Shown here: piece by piece, positions 35,602 through 44,520 of the stretch
How positions within the stretch are numbered: the stretch's first letter is position 1
Layout: each line of letters begins with the position of its first letter
Assembly (NCBI GenBank): GCA_965140735.1
Contig: OZ223306.1
Span: 3,782,001-3,846,000, forward strand
Source of the DNA: Fusibacter_A sp965140735
GTDB taxonomy: Bacteria > Bacillota > Clostridia > Peptostreptococcales > Acidaminobacteraceae
Reading direction: 5' to 3'
Length of the DNA: 64,000 nucleotides
The notes under the pieces: model-generated
Told to the model about the DNA's origin: nothing
Database searches by the model: none
Seen by the model: only the letters and a program-made list of their open reading frames with translations
Made by a program: the position numbers and the translations under genes

Positions 35602-36696
35602 TTATTGTTCCACAATGTTAAAAAATGAGTTTGAAGAGGGGGCTACTTTAAATTTCGTGTGGTCTCCTCTTCCCATGTCTACAGAGAAACCTGCACTTTT
35701 AATTCTGCTTTCAATACACTGACGGCAATGTGCAGCTTCGTCTCCTGTACAAATTTTGTCTTTATAGAGTTCATATTTTTCTCTGACATCAGTAGGGGAT
35801 AAATTGGGCATAACGACATTTGCACCAGCTTTAAGTGCTTTTTCGCGTCCCTTTGGATCAAGTGTCCCCATTGCCGTAGTAGATGGCAAAAGTGCTTCTG
35901 GAACGAGTAAACGTGTCAAAGCTAGTAAGATCAGGGTTTTTTCCACTGTACCACTTTGAGAACCTTTAAGAGGTGTTGCGTCGTGAGAAATATATGGACC
36001 GATGCCGATCATTTCAGGTGATAAGGATTTTAAAAATCTTAAATCTTTAACAAGATCAACATTGGTTTGGTTGGGGAGACCGACCATGAAACCAGCGCCC
36101 ACTTGATAGCCAAGTTCTTTTAGTGTGTATAGGCAGTTTCTCCTATTTTCAAAACTCATATTTGGATGTAAAGAATCGTACAATTCTTTTGAAGCGGTTT
36201 CATGTCTCAGAAGGTATCGATCAACACCAGCTTCTTTGAGGGCAATATAGCTTTCTCTAGAACGTTCGCCAATTGAAAGTGTAATGGCGCAATCAGGATG
36301 TTGAATTTTGATTGATTTTATAATTTCGACGAGACGTACATCAGTATAATAAGAATCTTCGCCGCCTTGTAATACAAAAGTTCTGTAGCCTAATTGATAC
36401 CCCTCTTTGCAACAAGCAAGAATCATATCTTTGTCTAGGCGATATCGATCCACAGTGGTGTTTAGATTTCTGATGCCACAGTAATTGCAGTTTTGCTTAC
36501 AGTAATTTGTAAACTCGATGAGGCCTCTCATATAGACGGTATCTTCATAATGAGTGGCTTTTTTGGCGACTGCTTTATCAAAGAGATATTGAAGGTCTTT
36601 AGGCTTTTCTATTTTATCTAACAGCAATAACAGTTGATCATCTGTTAAATTTGCCGTATTGTATAAAGTGTCGATTAAGTTTTGGATATTGTTCAT
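35602..36696 (-). CDS. hydE: [FeFe]-hydrogenase maturase HydE (radical SAM)
   Basis: HydE is a radical SAM enzyme that helps build the dithiomethylamine-bridged di-iron subcluster of [FeFe]-hydrogenase. In this 364-residue protein the SAM cluster motif is CKQNCNYC near residue 62, followed by FVLQGGED and the YLLRHETAS segment typical of HydE. The auxiliary cluster motif Cx7Cx2C (CTGDEAAHCRQC) near 325 is intact and separates HydE from PylB and BioB. The start is ATG 36696 right behind GGGAGG; a TTG four codons earlier overlaps that site. HydF, HydG and the hydrogenase are not in the window. A promoter and a long structured leader with a terminator lie upstream, so expression is probably attenuated. 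Confidence 0.92.
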   Translation of the reverse strand: MNNIQNLIDTLYNTANLTDDQLLLLLDKIEKPKDLQYLFDKAVAKKATHYEDTVYMRGLIEFTNYCKQNCNYCGIRNLNTTVDRYRLDKDMILACCKEGYQLGYRTFVLQGGEDSYYTDVRLVEIIKSIKIQHPDCAITLSIGERSRESYIALKEAGVDRYLLRHETASKELYDSLHPNMSFENRRNCLYTLKELGYQVGAGFMVGLPNQTNVDLVKDLRFLKSLSPEMIGIGPYISHDATPLKGSQSGTVEKTLILLALTRLLVPEALLPSTTAMGTLDPKGREKALKAGANVVMPNLSPTDVREKYELYKDKICTGDEAAHCRQCIESRIKSAGFSVDMGRGDHTKFKVAPSSNSFFNIVEQ

Positions 36697-36706
36697 ATGT
36701 CCTCCC

Positions 36707-36873
36707 AAAAAAATAAAAAAATGCTTCTAAGAGCACGTGAAAGTAATGGAAATCCATATAAATATGTCACTACTTCCTTTGAGTTCAGAGATATCTTAGC
36801 CCTTAGGTTGAATGCTTTATGGATCTCGCCTAATAAAAGTTAAAAAACAATCAAAAGGTAAGAAAAAGTATTT
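36707..36873 (-). promoter_or_regulatory. Structured 5' leader of hydE with terminator; candidate riboswitch
   Basis: The mRNA leader of about 175 nt has several complementary segments. TTAGG (36833-36829) pairs with CCTAA (36807-36803) while GAGAT (36827-36823) pairs with ATCTC (36792-36788); these cross, giving a possible H-type pseudoknot. A 10-bp stem joins 36777-36768 to 36748-36739. GTGCT/AGCAT with a T-run at 36736-36707 forms a terminator just before the ribosome site. ATCCATA at 36824-36818 can instead pair with TATGGAT at 36758-36752. It fits none of the riboswitch consensus patterns I know. Confidence 0.5.
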
Positions 36874-36879
36874 GTTAAT

Positions 36880-36908
36880 AATTTATCAAATAAATGACAT
36901 TTTGTCAA
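36880..36908 (-). promoter_or_regulatory. Promoter of the hydE leader
   Basis: On the minus strand TTGACA (36908-36903), a 17-bp spacer and TAAATT (36885-36880) form a strong promoter. Transcription should begin near 36873, giving a leader of about 175 nt before the hydE ATG. Confidence 0.75.
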
Positions 36909-36989
36909 CCATTAGTGTTGAGTTAGCACAGAGAGAACTCTAACAATTTTGTAAAGACATAAAACGATACTTAACTAAAGGAGTGAAAG

Positions 36990-37562
36990 ATGCAATATTT
37001 AGAATCTATAAAAAAATTTATCCCCTCAAGTGAGCAGGAAGCAAATGATCGATCTGTAATCTTAGATTTTGTTGCACATCATCCTGAGACTGTTCTCACC
37101 CGAGAAAACCAAGTAGCACACTTGACCAGCTCAGGATTGATTATGAACGAGAAATTGGATAAAATTCTGATGGTTCATCACAATATCTATAAGACGTGGA
37201 CGTGGACAGGTGGGCATACAGATGGCAATGGGGATTTTTTAGAAGTTGCGATAAAGGAAGCAATAGAGGAAACAGGTGTTAAGGTCATAAAACCGTTTTC
37301 GGATGAAATTATTTCTATTGATATCATTCCTGTTTATGGACATAAAAAGAGAGGACGATATGTTTCATCACATCTACATTTAAACGTTACCTATGTCTTG
37401 ATTGCAGATGAAAGAGAAGCACTTTTAATTAAACCCGATGAAAACAGTGGTGTGAAGTGGGTTCCAGTTGAAGCCTTAGAGGCCTATTCAAATGAACCCT
37501 ATTTGATCGATATATACCATAAGATTATAGACAAAGTAAGATTTCAAAAGGAGTCTTTATAA
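36990..37562 (+). CDS. Nudix hydrolase
   Basis: A 190-residue Nudix-superfamily protein. The Nudix box is GGHTDGNGDFLEVAIKEAIEETGV near residues 72-95, matching Gx5Ex7REUxEExGU except that Lys replaces the first Arg and Ala the hydrophobic residue; the metal-binding EAIEE core is intact. These enzymes split nucleoside diphosphates linked to another group. A His-rich strand (SHLHLNVTYVL near 130) follows. GGAG lies before the ATG. It is followed with a one-base gap by the inositol-phosphatase-family gene, so the two form an operon, perhaps cleaning up related phosphorylated metabolites. Confidence 0.87.
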   Translation: MQYLESIKKFIPSSEQEANDRSVILDFVAHHPETVLTRENQVAHLTSSGLIMNEKLDKILMVHHNIYKTWTWTGGHTDGNGDFLEVAIKEAIEETGVKVIKPFSDEIISIDIIPVYGHKKRGRYVSSHLHLNVTYVLIADEREALLIKPDENSGVKWVPVEALEAYSNEPYLIDIYHKIIDKVRFQKESL

Positions 37563-37563
37563 A

Positions 37564-38331
37564 ATGAGAAACTTTTTAACTGAATTGATAAAAGAAACAG
37601 TGGATGATACCGTCATTAAGAGCCGAAAAAATATTGAAGTGAAAGATAAGTTTGCATCAGATGTTGTAACAGATAGAGACATTGCTGTTGAGCGTCTAAT
37701 AAAGCAAAAACTTCTCAAGCAATTTCCAGAAGACAATTTTATAGGTGAAGAAGAAGACGCTGAAAAAGCCTTGACGGATAGTCGCACGTGGATATTAGAT
37801 CCAATAGACGGCACTTTGAATTACACGAAGTGGACGCCTTATTTTGGAACGCAACTTGCACTTTATGAAAAGGGGATGCCAATTCTTTGTGTGATTTACT
37901 TGCCACTTTTGGACGAAATATATTATGCTGAGCGTGGAAAAGGTGCTTTTTTAAATGGTAAGCCGTTAAAAGCGGATATGGGGTTATCGATTCAAAAATC
38001 TATTATTACTTTTGGTGATTTTTCAAAGTCGAATCCTAAGTCGAGACCTGTTCAAATTCAGCTGATGTCAAAACTCATGGTGGACGTTTTAAAAATTAGA
38101 ATTCAGGGGGCGTCTTCGGTGGATTTTGCCTTTGTTGCCTCTGGTAGATCAGGTGCTCATATCATGTTTTCAAAACGAATCTGGGAGATTTCAGCAGGTC
38201 TTTTATTATGCTTAGAAGCAGGTTGCGTGACAAATGTATCGGAAAGTATGAGTGAAACGCTTGAGGGAAAAGGTATTGTTGTTGCTCAAAATAGTGAAAT
38301 ATTAGACAAAATAATGAAAACGTTTGCATAA
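37564..38331 (+). CDS. Inositol monophosphatase family protein
   Basis: A 255-residue member of the Mg2+-dependent FIG superfamily (inositol phosphatase, CysQ, SuhB). Metal-site motifs are present: FIGEEEDAE near 59-67 and WILDPIDGTLNYT near 78-90. The third site, usually WDxAAG, reads WEISAGLLL near 208, so a Glu stands in for the third metal-binding Asp; activity may be altered. The substrate could be inositol phosphate, PAP or a sugar phosphate. GGAG lies at the end of the preceding Nudix gene, showing coupling. Confidence 0.85.
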   Translation: MRNFLTELIKETVDDTVIKSRKNIEVKDKFASDVVTDRDIAVERLIKQKLLKQFPEDNFIGEEEDAEKALTDSRTWILDPIDGTLNYTKWTPYFGTQLALYEKGMPILCVIYLPLLDEIYYAERGKGAFLNGKPLKADMGLSIQKSIITFGDFSKSNPKSRPVQIQLMSKLMVDVLKIRIQGASSVDFAFVASGRSGAHIMFSKRIWEISAGLLLCLEAGCVTNVSESMSETLEGKGIVVAQNSEILDKIMKTFA

Positions 38332-38375
38332 AAATATCAAAGATATTGTTTGGGTAATAAAATAGATAAAAATAA

Positions 38376-38513
38376 TTAAAGCGCTTAAAGTATCTGATTA
38401 CAAAGAACTTGAAGGCGCTATATTTATTTTTTGCAATAGAACAGAAAATAAATAGGAAATGAAATTGACAAATAATTGCACAGATAATATAATGATCTAT
38501 GAAAACGGTTGCA
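38376..38513 (+). promoter_or_regulatory. Consensus promoter and LacI-type operators of the glucan uptake operon
   Basis: TTGACA (38465-38470), exactly 17 bp and TATAAT (38488-38493) form a perfect promoter. TGAAAACGGTTGCA at 38500-38513 sits on the start of transcription and fits the cre/LacI-family pattern TGWAANCGNTNWCA at all but one place. A second element, TTAAAGCGCTTAAA (38376-38389, core AAGCGCTT), lies 90 bp upstream of the promoter. The operon's own LacI regulator or CcpA could bind either site. Confidence 0.7.
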
Positions 38514-38552
38514 TAAAATGTAACCATATTTAGACTCAAGGGGAGGATTCAA

Positions 38553-39914
38553 ATGAAAAAAGTATTAAGCTTATTATTAATCTTAGTTATGGTATTTTCG
38601 TTATCAGCTTGTGGTGCTAAAACAGAGCCAGCGTCAACAGCTACAACACCTGCCGATGGTACCACGGAACAGACTGCGAATAAAGATCAAGCTGCTGAGT
38701 CTGTGGAAATTAATATATTCCAATTTAAAGTGGAGATTGTAGATGCGTTAAACAATGCCATCGCACTTTATGAAAAAGAGCATCCAAACGTTAAGATTAA
38801 CCTTCAAACAGTAGGTGGTGGAGATGACTACGGTGCATCATTAAGAGCACAATTTCAATCTGGAAATGAGCCCGATATCTACAACGTTGGTGGTCCACAA
38901 GATGTTAAAGACTGGATGGATAAATTAGAAGATTTAACAGATGCCCCATGGGCTGGACTGCCACTTGATGGTGTGCTATCAGGCGTTACAGTAGAGGGTA
39001 AAGTGTATGCGTTACCATACAATATTGAAGGGTATGGCCTTGCTTATAACAAAGCGATCTTTGAAGCGGCTGGTATTGATGCAAAAGCGATTACAACGTT
39101 TGATGCGCTTGAGAATGCACTTCAAACCCTTCAAACTAAAATTGATTCAGGTGAATTAAAAGAGCAGTTTCCATTACTTGAAGCCCCTGTTGAATATGCA
39201 GCAAAAGAAACGTGGGTAACAGGACTACATTCTTCAAATATTGCATTTGCAAACGAATTCACAGGTTCTATTGAAACTTTTGATGCACCAAGCATTGAAT
39301 TCAAACATGCTGACGCTTTCAAAGCCTATATCGATTTGATGGCTAAATATTCATCAAATGCAGATAAAACTTCTGGTCTCAATGCTGTAGATTACTCAAC
39401 ACAAGTTGATGAAGGTATTGCGATTGAAAGAGTTGCTGTCGTTCAACAAGGAAACTGGATTTACGGTGGTGTTAAAGCGATAGATGAAAATGTAGCTGAT
39501 AATTTGGGCTTTTTACCGATTCCTTTAAAAGGCGTTAAAGAAGATTCAATAGCAGTGGGTGTTCCAATGTACTGGGCAATTAATAAGGATTCAGATGCAG
39601 CTAAAAAAGCAACTGCTAAAGACTTTTTAAACTGGCTTTACACTTCTGATGAAGGTAAAAACATCGTTGTAAACGAAATGTTTTTCATCCCACCAATGAG
39701 TGGTTATGATGATGTTCAACCAGCAGATCCATTGGCGCAAGATATCTTAAAATTCGCAAGTGAAGGCAGAACAATGCCTTGGGTGTTCATGGGATATCCT
39801 ACAGATTGGGGTCAAAGTGTCGTGGGTGAGCAAATTCAAAAATACTATGCTGGCGAAACTACATGGGAAGAACTCGTCCAAACCGCTAAAGACAAATGGG
39901 TGGAAATGAGATAA
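38553..39914 (+). CDS. Sugar ABC transporter substrate-binding lipoprotein (MalE-like)
   Basis: A 453-residue extracellular binding protein. The N-terminus is a lipoprotein signal with lipobox LSAC at 17-20, followed by a Thr/Ala-rich linker. The rest has the family 1 solute-binding fold (ALNNAIALYEKEHPNVKIN, YALPYNIEGYGLAYNKAIFEAAG, and the WxW-rich C-terminal half). Because the operon continues with two MalF/MalG-type permeases, a LacI regulator and MalQ, maltodextrin or another alpha-glucan is the likely ligand. GGGGAGG precedes the ATG. A hairpin after the gene probably lowers permease expression relative to the binding protein. Confidence 0.9.
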   Translation: MKKVLSLLLILVMVFSLSACGAKTEPASTATTPADGTTEQTANKDQAAESVEINIFQFKVEIVDALNNAIALYEKEHPNVKINLQTVGGGDDYGASLRAQFQSGNEPDIYNVGGPQDVKDWMDKLEDLTDAPWAGLPLDGVLSGVTVEGKVYALPYNIEGYGLAYNKAIFEAAGIDAKAITTFDALENALQTLQTKIDSGELKEQFPLLEAPVEYAAKETWVTGLHSSNIAFANEFTGSIETFDAPSIEFKHADAFKAYIDLMAKYSSNADKTSGLNAVDYSTQVDEGIAIERVAVVQQGNWIYGGVKAIDENVADNLGFLPIPLKGVKEDSIAVGVPMYWAINKDSDAAKKATAKDFLNWLYTSDEGKNIVVNEMFFIPPMSGYDDVQPADPLAQDILKFASEGRTMPWVFMGYPTDWGQSVVGEQIQKYYAGETTWEELVQTAKDKWVEMR

Positions 39915-39928
39915 TGATGTTATCTAAA

Positions 39929-39950
39929 GGGGCGTAACGCCCCTTTTTTT
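39929..39950 (+). terminator. Intrinsic terminator or attenuator inside the operon
   Basis: GGGGCG-TAA-CGCCCC followed by seven Ts lies between the binding-protein gene and the permeases. In such operons partial read-through gives excess binding protein. Confidence 0.93.
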
Positions 39951-40091
39951 AATAAACAACCAGAGTTGAGTTGTCACAAGATGGCAGAAAGGTTGTTGCA
40001 GATCATTAGTCTTCATCTAGTTTAGAGCAGGAGTGTTCAACATCCGAGAAGCGGTTAGACGTGGCTTATCATTTTTACGAGGAGGCTTATC

Positions 40092-40955
40092 ATGAAACGA
40101 TCCAAATTATGGTTTTGGCTTTTTGTAGGACCAATATTTTTAGCATTTCTCATTGTCGTCATTATTCCTATGTTGAGAGGCATTTATTTCTCATTCACAG
40201 ATTGGAATGGCATCTCAAACAATGTAACATTTACTGGTCTTGATAATTACAAAAGAGCATTCACAGATCCAGAATTTTTTGCAGCATTCAAATTTACAGC
40301 AACTTTTGCAATCATATCTGTATTTACAATTAATATAATGGGATTTTTATTGGCATTACTTGTGACTCAAGGTTTAAAAGGTGCCAATTTCCAAAGAAGT
40401 GTTTTTTTTATGCCAAACCTTATTGGTGGTTTAATTTTAGGATTTGTTTGGCAATTTATCTTTGTAAAGGCATTTGACAATATTGGTGGTACTTTCAATT
40501 TACCATTTCTTGAAGGCTGGCTATCCACTACAACGACAGGTTTTTGGGGACTTGTGATCCTCATGTCATGGCAGATGTCAGGTTATATGATGATTATCTA
40601 CATTGCTGCGATTCAAAGTATTCCAGAAGCATTAAATGAAGCGGCTAAAATTGATGGTGCCAATAGCTTACAGAGGTTGAGATCTATAACGATCCCCATG
40701 GTTATGCCTGCATTTACAGTGGGATTGTTCTTATCTTTATCTAATGCCTTTAAATTATTTGATCAGAATTTAGCACTTACGGGTGGTGGTCCATACGGAT
40801 CAACAGAAATGATGGCGCTTAATATTTATCAAACGGCATTTTCAAGAAATCAACTGGGTTATGCACAAGCAAAAGCTGTTATTTTCTTACTGGCTGTTGC
40901 AGCGATTACACTTACACAGATATATTTGACAAAGAGTAGGGAGGTGGAACTCTAG
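40092..40955 (+). CDS. Sugar ABC transporter permease (MalF/UgpA type)
   Basis: A 287-residue inner permease with six predicted helices. The EAA loop that docks the ATPase is EALNEAAKIDGANSLQRLRSITIPM near 180-205, and the N-terminus (FVGPIFLAFLIVVIIPMLRGIYFSF) is typical of the carbohydrate uptake-1 family. It pairs with the next permease. GAGG lies ahead of the ATG. No ATPase gene is in the operon; a shared MsmX-type ATPase elsewhere is the usual Firmicute solution and is inferred here. Confidence 0.92.
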   Translation: MKRSKLWFWLFVGPIFLAFLIVVIIPMLRGIYFSFTDWNGISNNVTFTGLDNYKRAFTDPEFFAAFKFTATFAIISVFTINIMGFLLALLVTQGLKGANFQRSVFFMPNLIGGLILGFVWQFIFVKAFDNIGGTFNLPFLEGWLSTTTTGFWGLVILMSWQMSGYMMIIYIAAIQSIPEALNEAAKIDGANSLQRLRSITIPMVMPAFTVGLFLSLSNAFKLFDQNLALTGGGPYGSTEMMALNIYQTAFSRNQLGYAQAKAVIFLLAVAAITLTQIYLTKSREVEL

Positions 40956-41782
40956 TGAAATCAGAAAGACGTATAAAAATGATGTTGTCTATTTTAAGTT
41001 GGATTTTAGCTTTAGTGTTCTTATCTCCTTTTTACATTGTGTTGTCCAATTCGCTTAAAACTCAAAAAGGCATATTCATTGACATCACAGGGCTACCATT
41101 TGGTGAATACTTTAATCCTTCTAATTATGTAGATGCTTTTCAAAAACTTGATTTTTTAAGATCATTTTCTAACTCGCTTATAATTACAGTGAGCAGTTGT
41201 TTGGTGATTATATTACTAGCATCTATGGCGGCGTGGATGATGGTTAGAACCAAATCGAAAACGGCCACAATACTTTATTATATATTTGCAGCCGCTATGC
41301 TTATCCCGTTTCAGTCAGTGATGTTGCCATTGATCAATTTAATGGGCAAAATGCACTTTTTAAATCCAGGTGGTCTTATCTTTATGTACATCGGGTTTGG
41401 TTCAAGCCTTGCGATTATTCTCTATCATGGTTTTATCAAGGGGATACCAGTTGAGCTCGAAGAAGCAGCTCTGCTTGATGGGTGTAACATTTTTCAGATC
41501 TATTGGTATGTTGTGTTACCGCTTTTAAAACCGATTACAGTGACTGTGGGGATACTCAACGTCATGTGGATTTGGAATGATTTTTTGCTACCACAATTGG
41601 TGATTAATAAACCGGGTTGGCAGACGATACCACTTAAAATGTTTTATTTCTTCGGTCAGTTTAGCAAGAAATGGCATCTTGCACTTGCAGGGCTTGTGAT
41701 CGCTATGATTCCAATTATAATATTCTATTTTATGATGCAAAAACATATTGTAAAAGGGATCACACAGGGATCTATAAAATAG
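40955..41782 (+). CDS. Sugar ABC transporter permease (MalG type)
   Basis: A 275-residue permease with six helices and the EAA motif PVELEEAALLDGCNIFQIYWYVVLPL near 165-190. It starts with GTG overlapping the last base of the preceding stop codon, behind GGGAGG, so translation of the two permeases is coupled. It forms the heterodimeric channel with the upstream protein. Confidence 0.92.
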   Translation: MKSERRIKMMLSILSWILALVFLSPFYIVLSNSLKTQKGIFIDITGLPFGEYFNPSNYVDAFQKLDFLRSFSNSLIITVSSCLVIILLASMAAWMMVRTKSKTATILYYIFAAAMLIPFQSVMLPLINLMGKMHFLNPGGLIFMYIGFGSSLAIILYHGFIKGIPVELEEAALLDGCNIFQIYWYVVLPLLKPITVTVGILNVMWIWNDFLLPQLVINKPGWQTIPLKMFYFFGQFSKKWHLALAGLVIAMIPIIIFYFMMQKHIVKGITQGSIK

Positions 41783-41894
41783 AATGTGAATGCGTATGAT
41801 ATTTGGGTATTAATATTATTGTTATTCAGACGTACAAATATTTGATATACTATATGGATTAGAAGGTTAAAAGTTGCTATTAGGAGATGTTAGT

Positions 41895-42881
41895 ATGCCA
41901 ATTACGATAAAAGATGTTGCTAAACTCGCGTGTGTATCGCCGTCTACGGTTTCACGGGTCATTAGCGACAATCCAAGTATATCTGAAGAAACAAGAAAAC
42001 GCGTTTTTGCTGCGATGAAAGAGCTAGATTATAGACCAAATGCCATTGCAAGAAGTTTAGCTAATCGTAGAACAAATACGTTGGGGCTCATTATTCCGAA
42101 CTCTGAAACGGATTTATTTGATAATCCCTTTTTCATCAGGGCAATGCGTGGCATCAGCATATATTCTCAAAAGAGTGGCTATCATATTATGTATACCTAT
42201 ACGCGAAATGAAGCAGAAGAACTCAAGTTTTTAAAGGACTATGTGCACTCAAATCTAGTGGATGGCATTATTTTGATGACTACCATGGAGAACGATGCTT
42301 GTATTGAATACTTAAAAGAGGAGAAATTCCCTTTTGTGGTAATCGGTCGTCCAGAACATGCAGATCATACATTATGGGTAGATAACGATAACTTTCAAGC
42401 CATGTATAACATGGTCAATCTTTTAGTGAATGCTGGGCTTGACAAGTTTGCTTACATTGGCGGCAGTATGGCCTACAATTTTTCGAAGGATCGATTTGAA
42501 GGCTTTAGGAGTGCCCTTAATGTAAGAGGCATATCCATCGAACCGAATATGGTGATCCATGAAGCTGAGATTTCAATTCATAGTGGCTATATGGCATGCG
42601 AGAAGATATTCAAAAACGGGATGCCAACTGCTATTGTGACCACGGATGATCTTCTAGGACATGGTGCGCTTAATTATTTAGAGACAAATGGTATTGAAGG
42701 TGTCAGAGTAACGGGTTTTAACAATATATCGATGAATGAGTTTCATAAAAATTTGTTGACTTCTGTTGATATCAATTCAGAAATGCTGGGGTATAAAGCG
42801 GCAAAATTACTCATTGGGAAATTGAAAGAGACTACGAATGTCAATCACTATATAATAGAAACAAAAATAGTTGAAAGATAG
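41895..42881 (+). CDS. LacI family transcriptional regulator
   Basis: A 328-residue regulator. The N-terminal helix-turn-helix (TIKDVAKLACVSPSTVSRVI) and hinge helix (ARSLANRRTNTLGLIIPN) are typical, followed by a periplasmic-binding-protein-like sensor domain that would bind a sugar. The start is ATG 41895 behind TAGGAG; a TTG at 41874 is in frame but unlikely. Its place between the permeases and malQ suggests it controls this operon, probably through the LacI-type sites at 38376-38389 and 38500-38513. That link is inferred. Confidence 0.92.
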   Translation: MPITIKDVAKLACVSPSTVSRVISDNPSISEETRKRVFAAMKELDYRPNAIARSLANRRTNTLGLIIPNSETDLFDNPFFIRAMRGISIYSQKSGYHIMYTYTRNEAEELKFLKDYVHSNLVDGIILMTTMENDACIEYLKEEKFPFVVIGRPEHADHTLWVDNDNFQAMYNMVNLLVNAGLDKFAYIGGSMAYNFSKDRFEGFRSALNVRGISIEPNMVIHEAEISIHSGYMACEKIFKNGMPTAIVTTDDLLGHGALNYLETNGIEGVRVTGFNNISMNEFHKNLLTSVDINSEMLGYKAAKLLIGKLKETTNVNHYIIETKIVER

Positions 42882-42931
42882 TTTGATTATAAATTGTATG
42901 AAATAGGTTTAGAATTAAAACCTCAATGGAA

Positions 42932-42973
42932 GGTTAGAGTGTTCATGCGAGACTGAGTTTTGCCACCCTAACC
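42932..42973 (+). other. Hairpin in the leader of malQ
   Basis: GGTTAGAGTG (42932-42941) pairs with CACCCTAACC (42964-42973) across a 22-base loop, ending 20 bases before the malQ start. There is no T-run. It could influence mRNA stability or be an operator. Confidence 0.4.
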
Positions 42974-42992
42974 ATAGAAAGAAGGAGACACT

Positions 42993-44474
42993 ATGAAAAA
43001 GAGAAGTAGTGGGATTTTATTACACATATCATCACTACCAGGTGAGTATGGCATTGGTGATTTTGGTAAAGGTGCTTATGAGTTTATTGACTTTTTAGAA
43101 AGCTCTGGGCAACATTACTGGCAAATACTACCGATCGGAATTACTGGATATGGTGATTCGCCTTATCAATCTTTTTCTGCGTATGCAGGAAATCCCTATT
43201 TTATAGATCTTGATGAACTCATTCAATTGGGGTATCTAGATAGAAAACGCGTTGCCAAATCAGATCTGGGCAAACATAAACACAAGGTGGATTATGAAAA
43301 ATTATACAGCCAAAAGATGCCTCTTTTAAAAGAAGCTTATGAAAATGCTAAGATTAAAATTAGACATGAGCTGGACCGCTTTTTATTAGCAGAAGGGGAT
43401 TGGCTTGAAAACTTTGCGCTTTATATGGCAATCAAAGGCTTTAATGGCAACCAATCATGGATAGATTGGACAGAAGGGTATGAACATAAGCATACTGAAG
43501 CGGTTTTAGAGTTCAAAAAATCGCATGAGTCTGAAATTTATTTTTGGATCTTTACACAATATTTCTTTTTTAAGCAGTGGTTTGCACTGAAAGCAGTGGC
43601 TAATAGTAAGGACATCCAGATTATTGGTGATTTACCGATATACGTTGCAGAGGATAGTGCAGATGTTTGGGCACATCCTGAGTATTTTAAATTAGATGTG
43701 AAGTTGAGACCAACTTGCGTTGCAGGTTGTCCACCAGATGCTTTTTCTTCAACGGGTCAACTTTGGGGCAATCCAATTTACAACTGGGATTTCATGGCTC
43801 AAAACGGTTTTAAGTGGTGGATTGATCGAATTGATTACAGTTTAAAGCTCTTTGATGTTATCCGAATAGATCATTTTAGAGGGTTTGATGCTTATTGGGA
43901 AATTCCATATGGTGATCTAACTGCTGAAAACGGCAAATGGGTTAAGGGACCGGGGATAAAATTATTTGAAGCCATCCAAAAGGAATTAGGTGATGTTAAT
44001 ATCATCGCGGAGGATTTGGGATTTTTAACAGAAAGCGTGGTTGAACTTAGGAAGGCTACTGGATTTCCTGGCATGAAAGTGCTTGAATTTGCATTTGATA
44101 CAAGGGAAGAAAGTGATTATTTACCACACAACTTTGAGAAAGAGTGTGTTGCCTATACGGGGACTCATGATAATGATACAATAATGGGTTGGATGGATCA
44201 TGTGATAAAATCTGATCGGAATTTTGCTATAGAGTATCTTAAACTGGATAAGCATGAAGGGTATAACTGGGGCTTTATCAGAGGTATTTGGTCGTCCACA
44301 GCTGATTTGGCAATTGCTCAAATGCAAGATTTTTTAGGGCTTGATTCTAAAGCGAGGATGAATACGCCGTCAACTCTCGGTGGGAACTGGCGATTTAGAA
44401 TTTCAGAAAAGGATTTGAGTAAGGGATTAAGCGAGAAAATCCAAGCACTTACAAAGCTTTATGGCCGAATATAG
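42993..44474 (+). CDS. malQ: 4-alpha-glucanotransferase MalQ (GH77)
   Basis: MalQ (amylomaltase) transfers glucan chains between maltodextrins and releases glucose in the cytosol. The 493-residue length is normal. GH77 motifs are clear: PSFSAYAGNPYFIDL-type start (residues about 60-72), DVIRIDHFRGFDAYWEIP near 289-306 with the nucleophile Asp, NIIAEDLGFLT near 336 with the acid/base Glu and YTGTHDNDTIMGW near 388. GGAG lies before the ATG. It completes a pathway from uptake to processing, although no phosphorylase or amylase is present here. Confidence 0.95.
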   Translation: MKKRSSGILLHISSLPGEYGIGDFGKGAYEFIDFLESSGQHYWQILPIGITGYGDSPYQSFSAYAGNPYFIDLDELIQLGYLDRKRVAKSDLGKHKHKVDYEKLYSQKMPLLKEAYENAKIKIRHELDRFLLAEGDWLENFALYMAIKGFNGNQSWIDWTEGYEHKHTEAVLEFKKSHESEIYFWIFTQYFFFKQWFALKAVANSKDIQIIGDLPIYVAEDSADVWAHPEYFKLDVKLRPTCVAGCPPDAFSSTGQLWGNPIYNWDFMAQNGFKWWIDRIDYSLKLFDVIRIDHFRGFDAYWEIPYGDLTAENGKWVKGPGIKLFEAIQKELGDVNIIAEDLGFLTESVVELRKATGFPGMKVLEFAFDTREESDYLPHNFEKECVAYTGTHDNDTIMGWMDHVIKSDRNFAIEYLKLDKHEGYNWGFIRGIWSSTADLAIAQMQDFLGLDSKARMNTPSTLGGNWRFRISEKDLSKGLSEKIQALTKLYGRI

Positions 44475-44520
44475 CACGTAAACAAAAACATAACGGCAAT
44501 AATAAAGTTCACAACAGATC

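Noticed and set aside
36781..36833. hydE leader as an M-box or other known riboswitch
   Set aside because: Only TTAGGCGAG resembles the start of the M-box; the rest of its consensus is missing, and S-box, T-box, TPP, cobalamin and purine patterns also fail.
38162..38539. Open frame of 125 codons on the minus strand covering the glucan operon promoter
   Set aside because: Phe/Tyr-rich low-complexity translation of AT-rich DNA, overlapping a gene end and a consensus promoter on the other strand.
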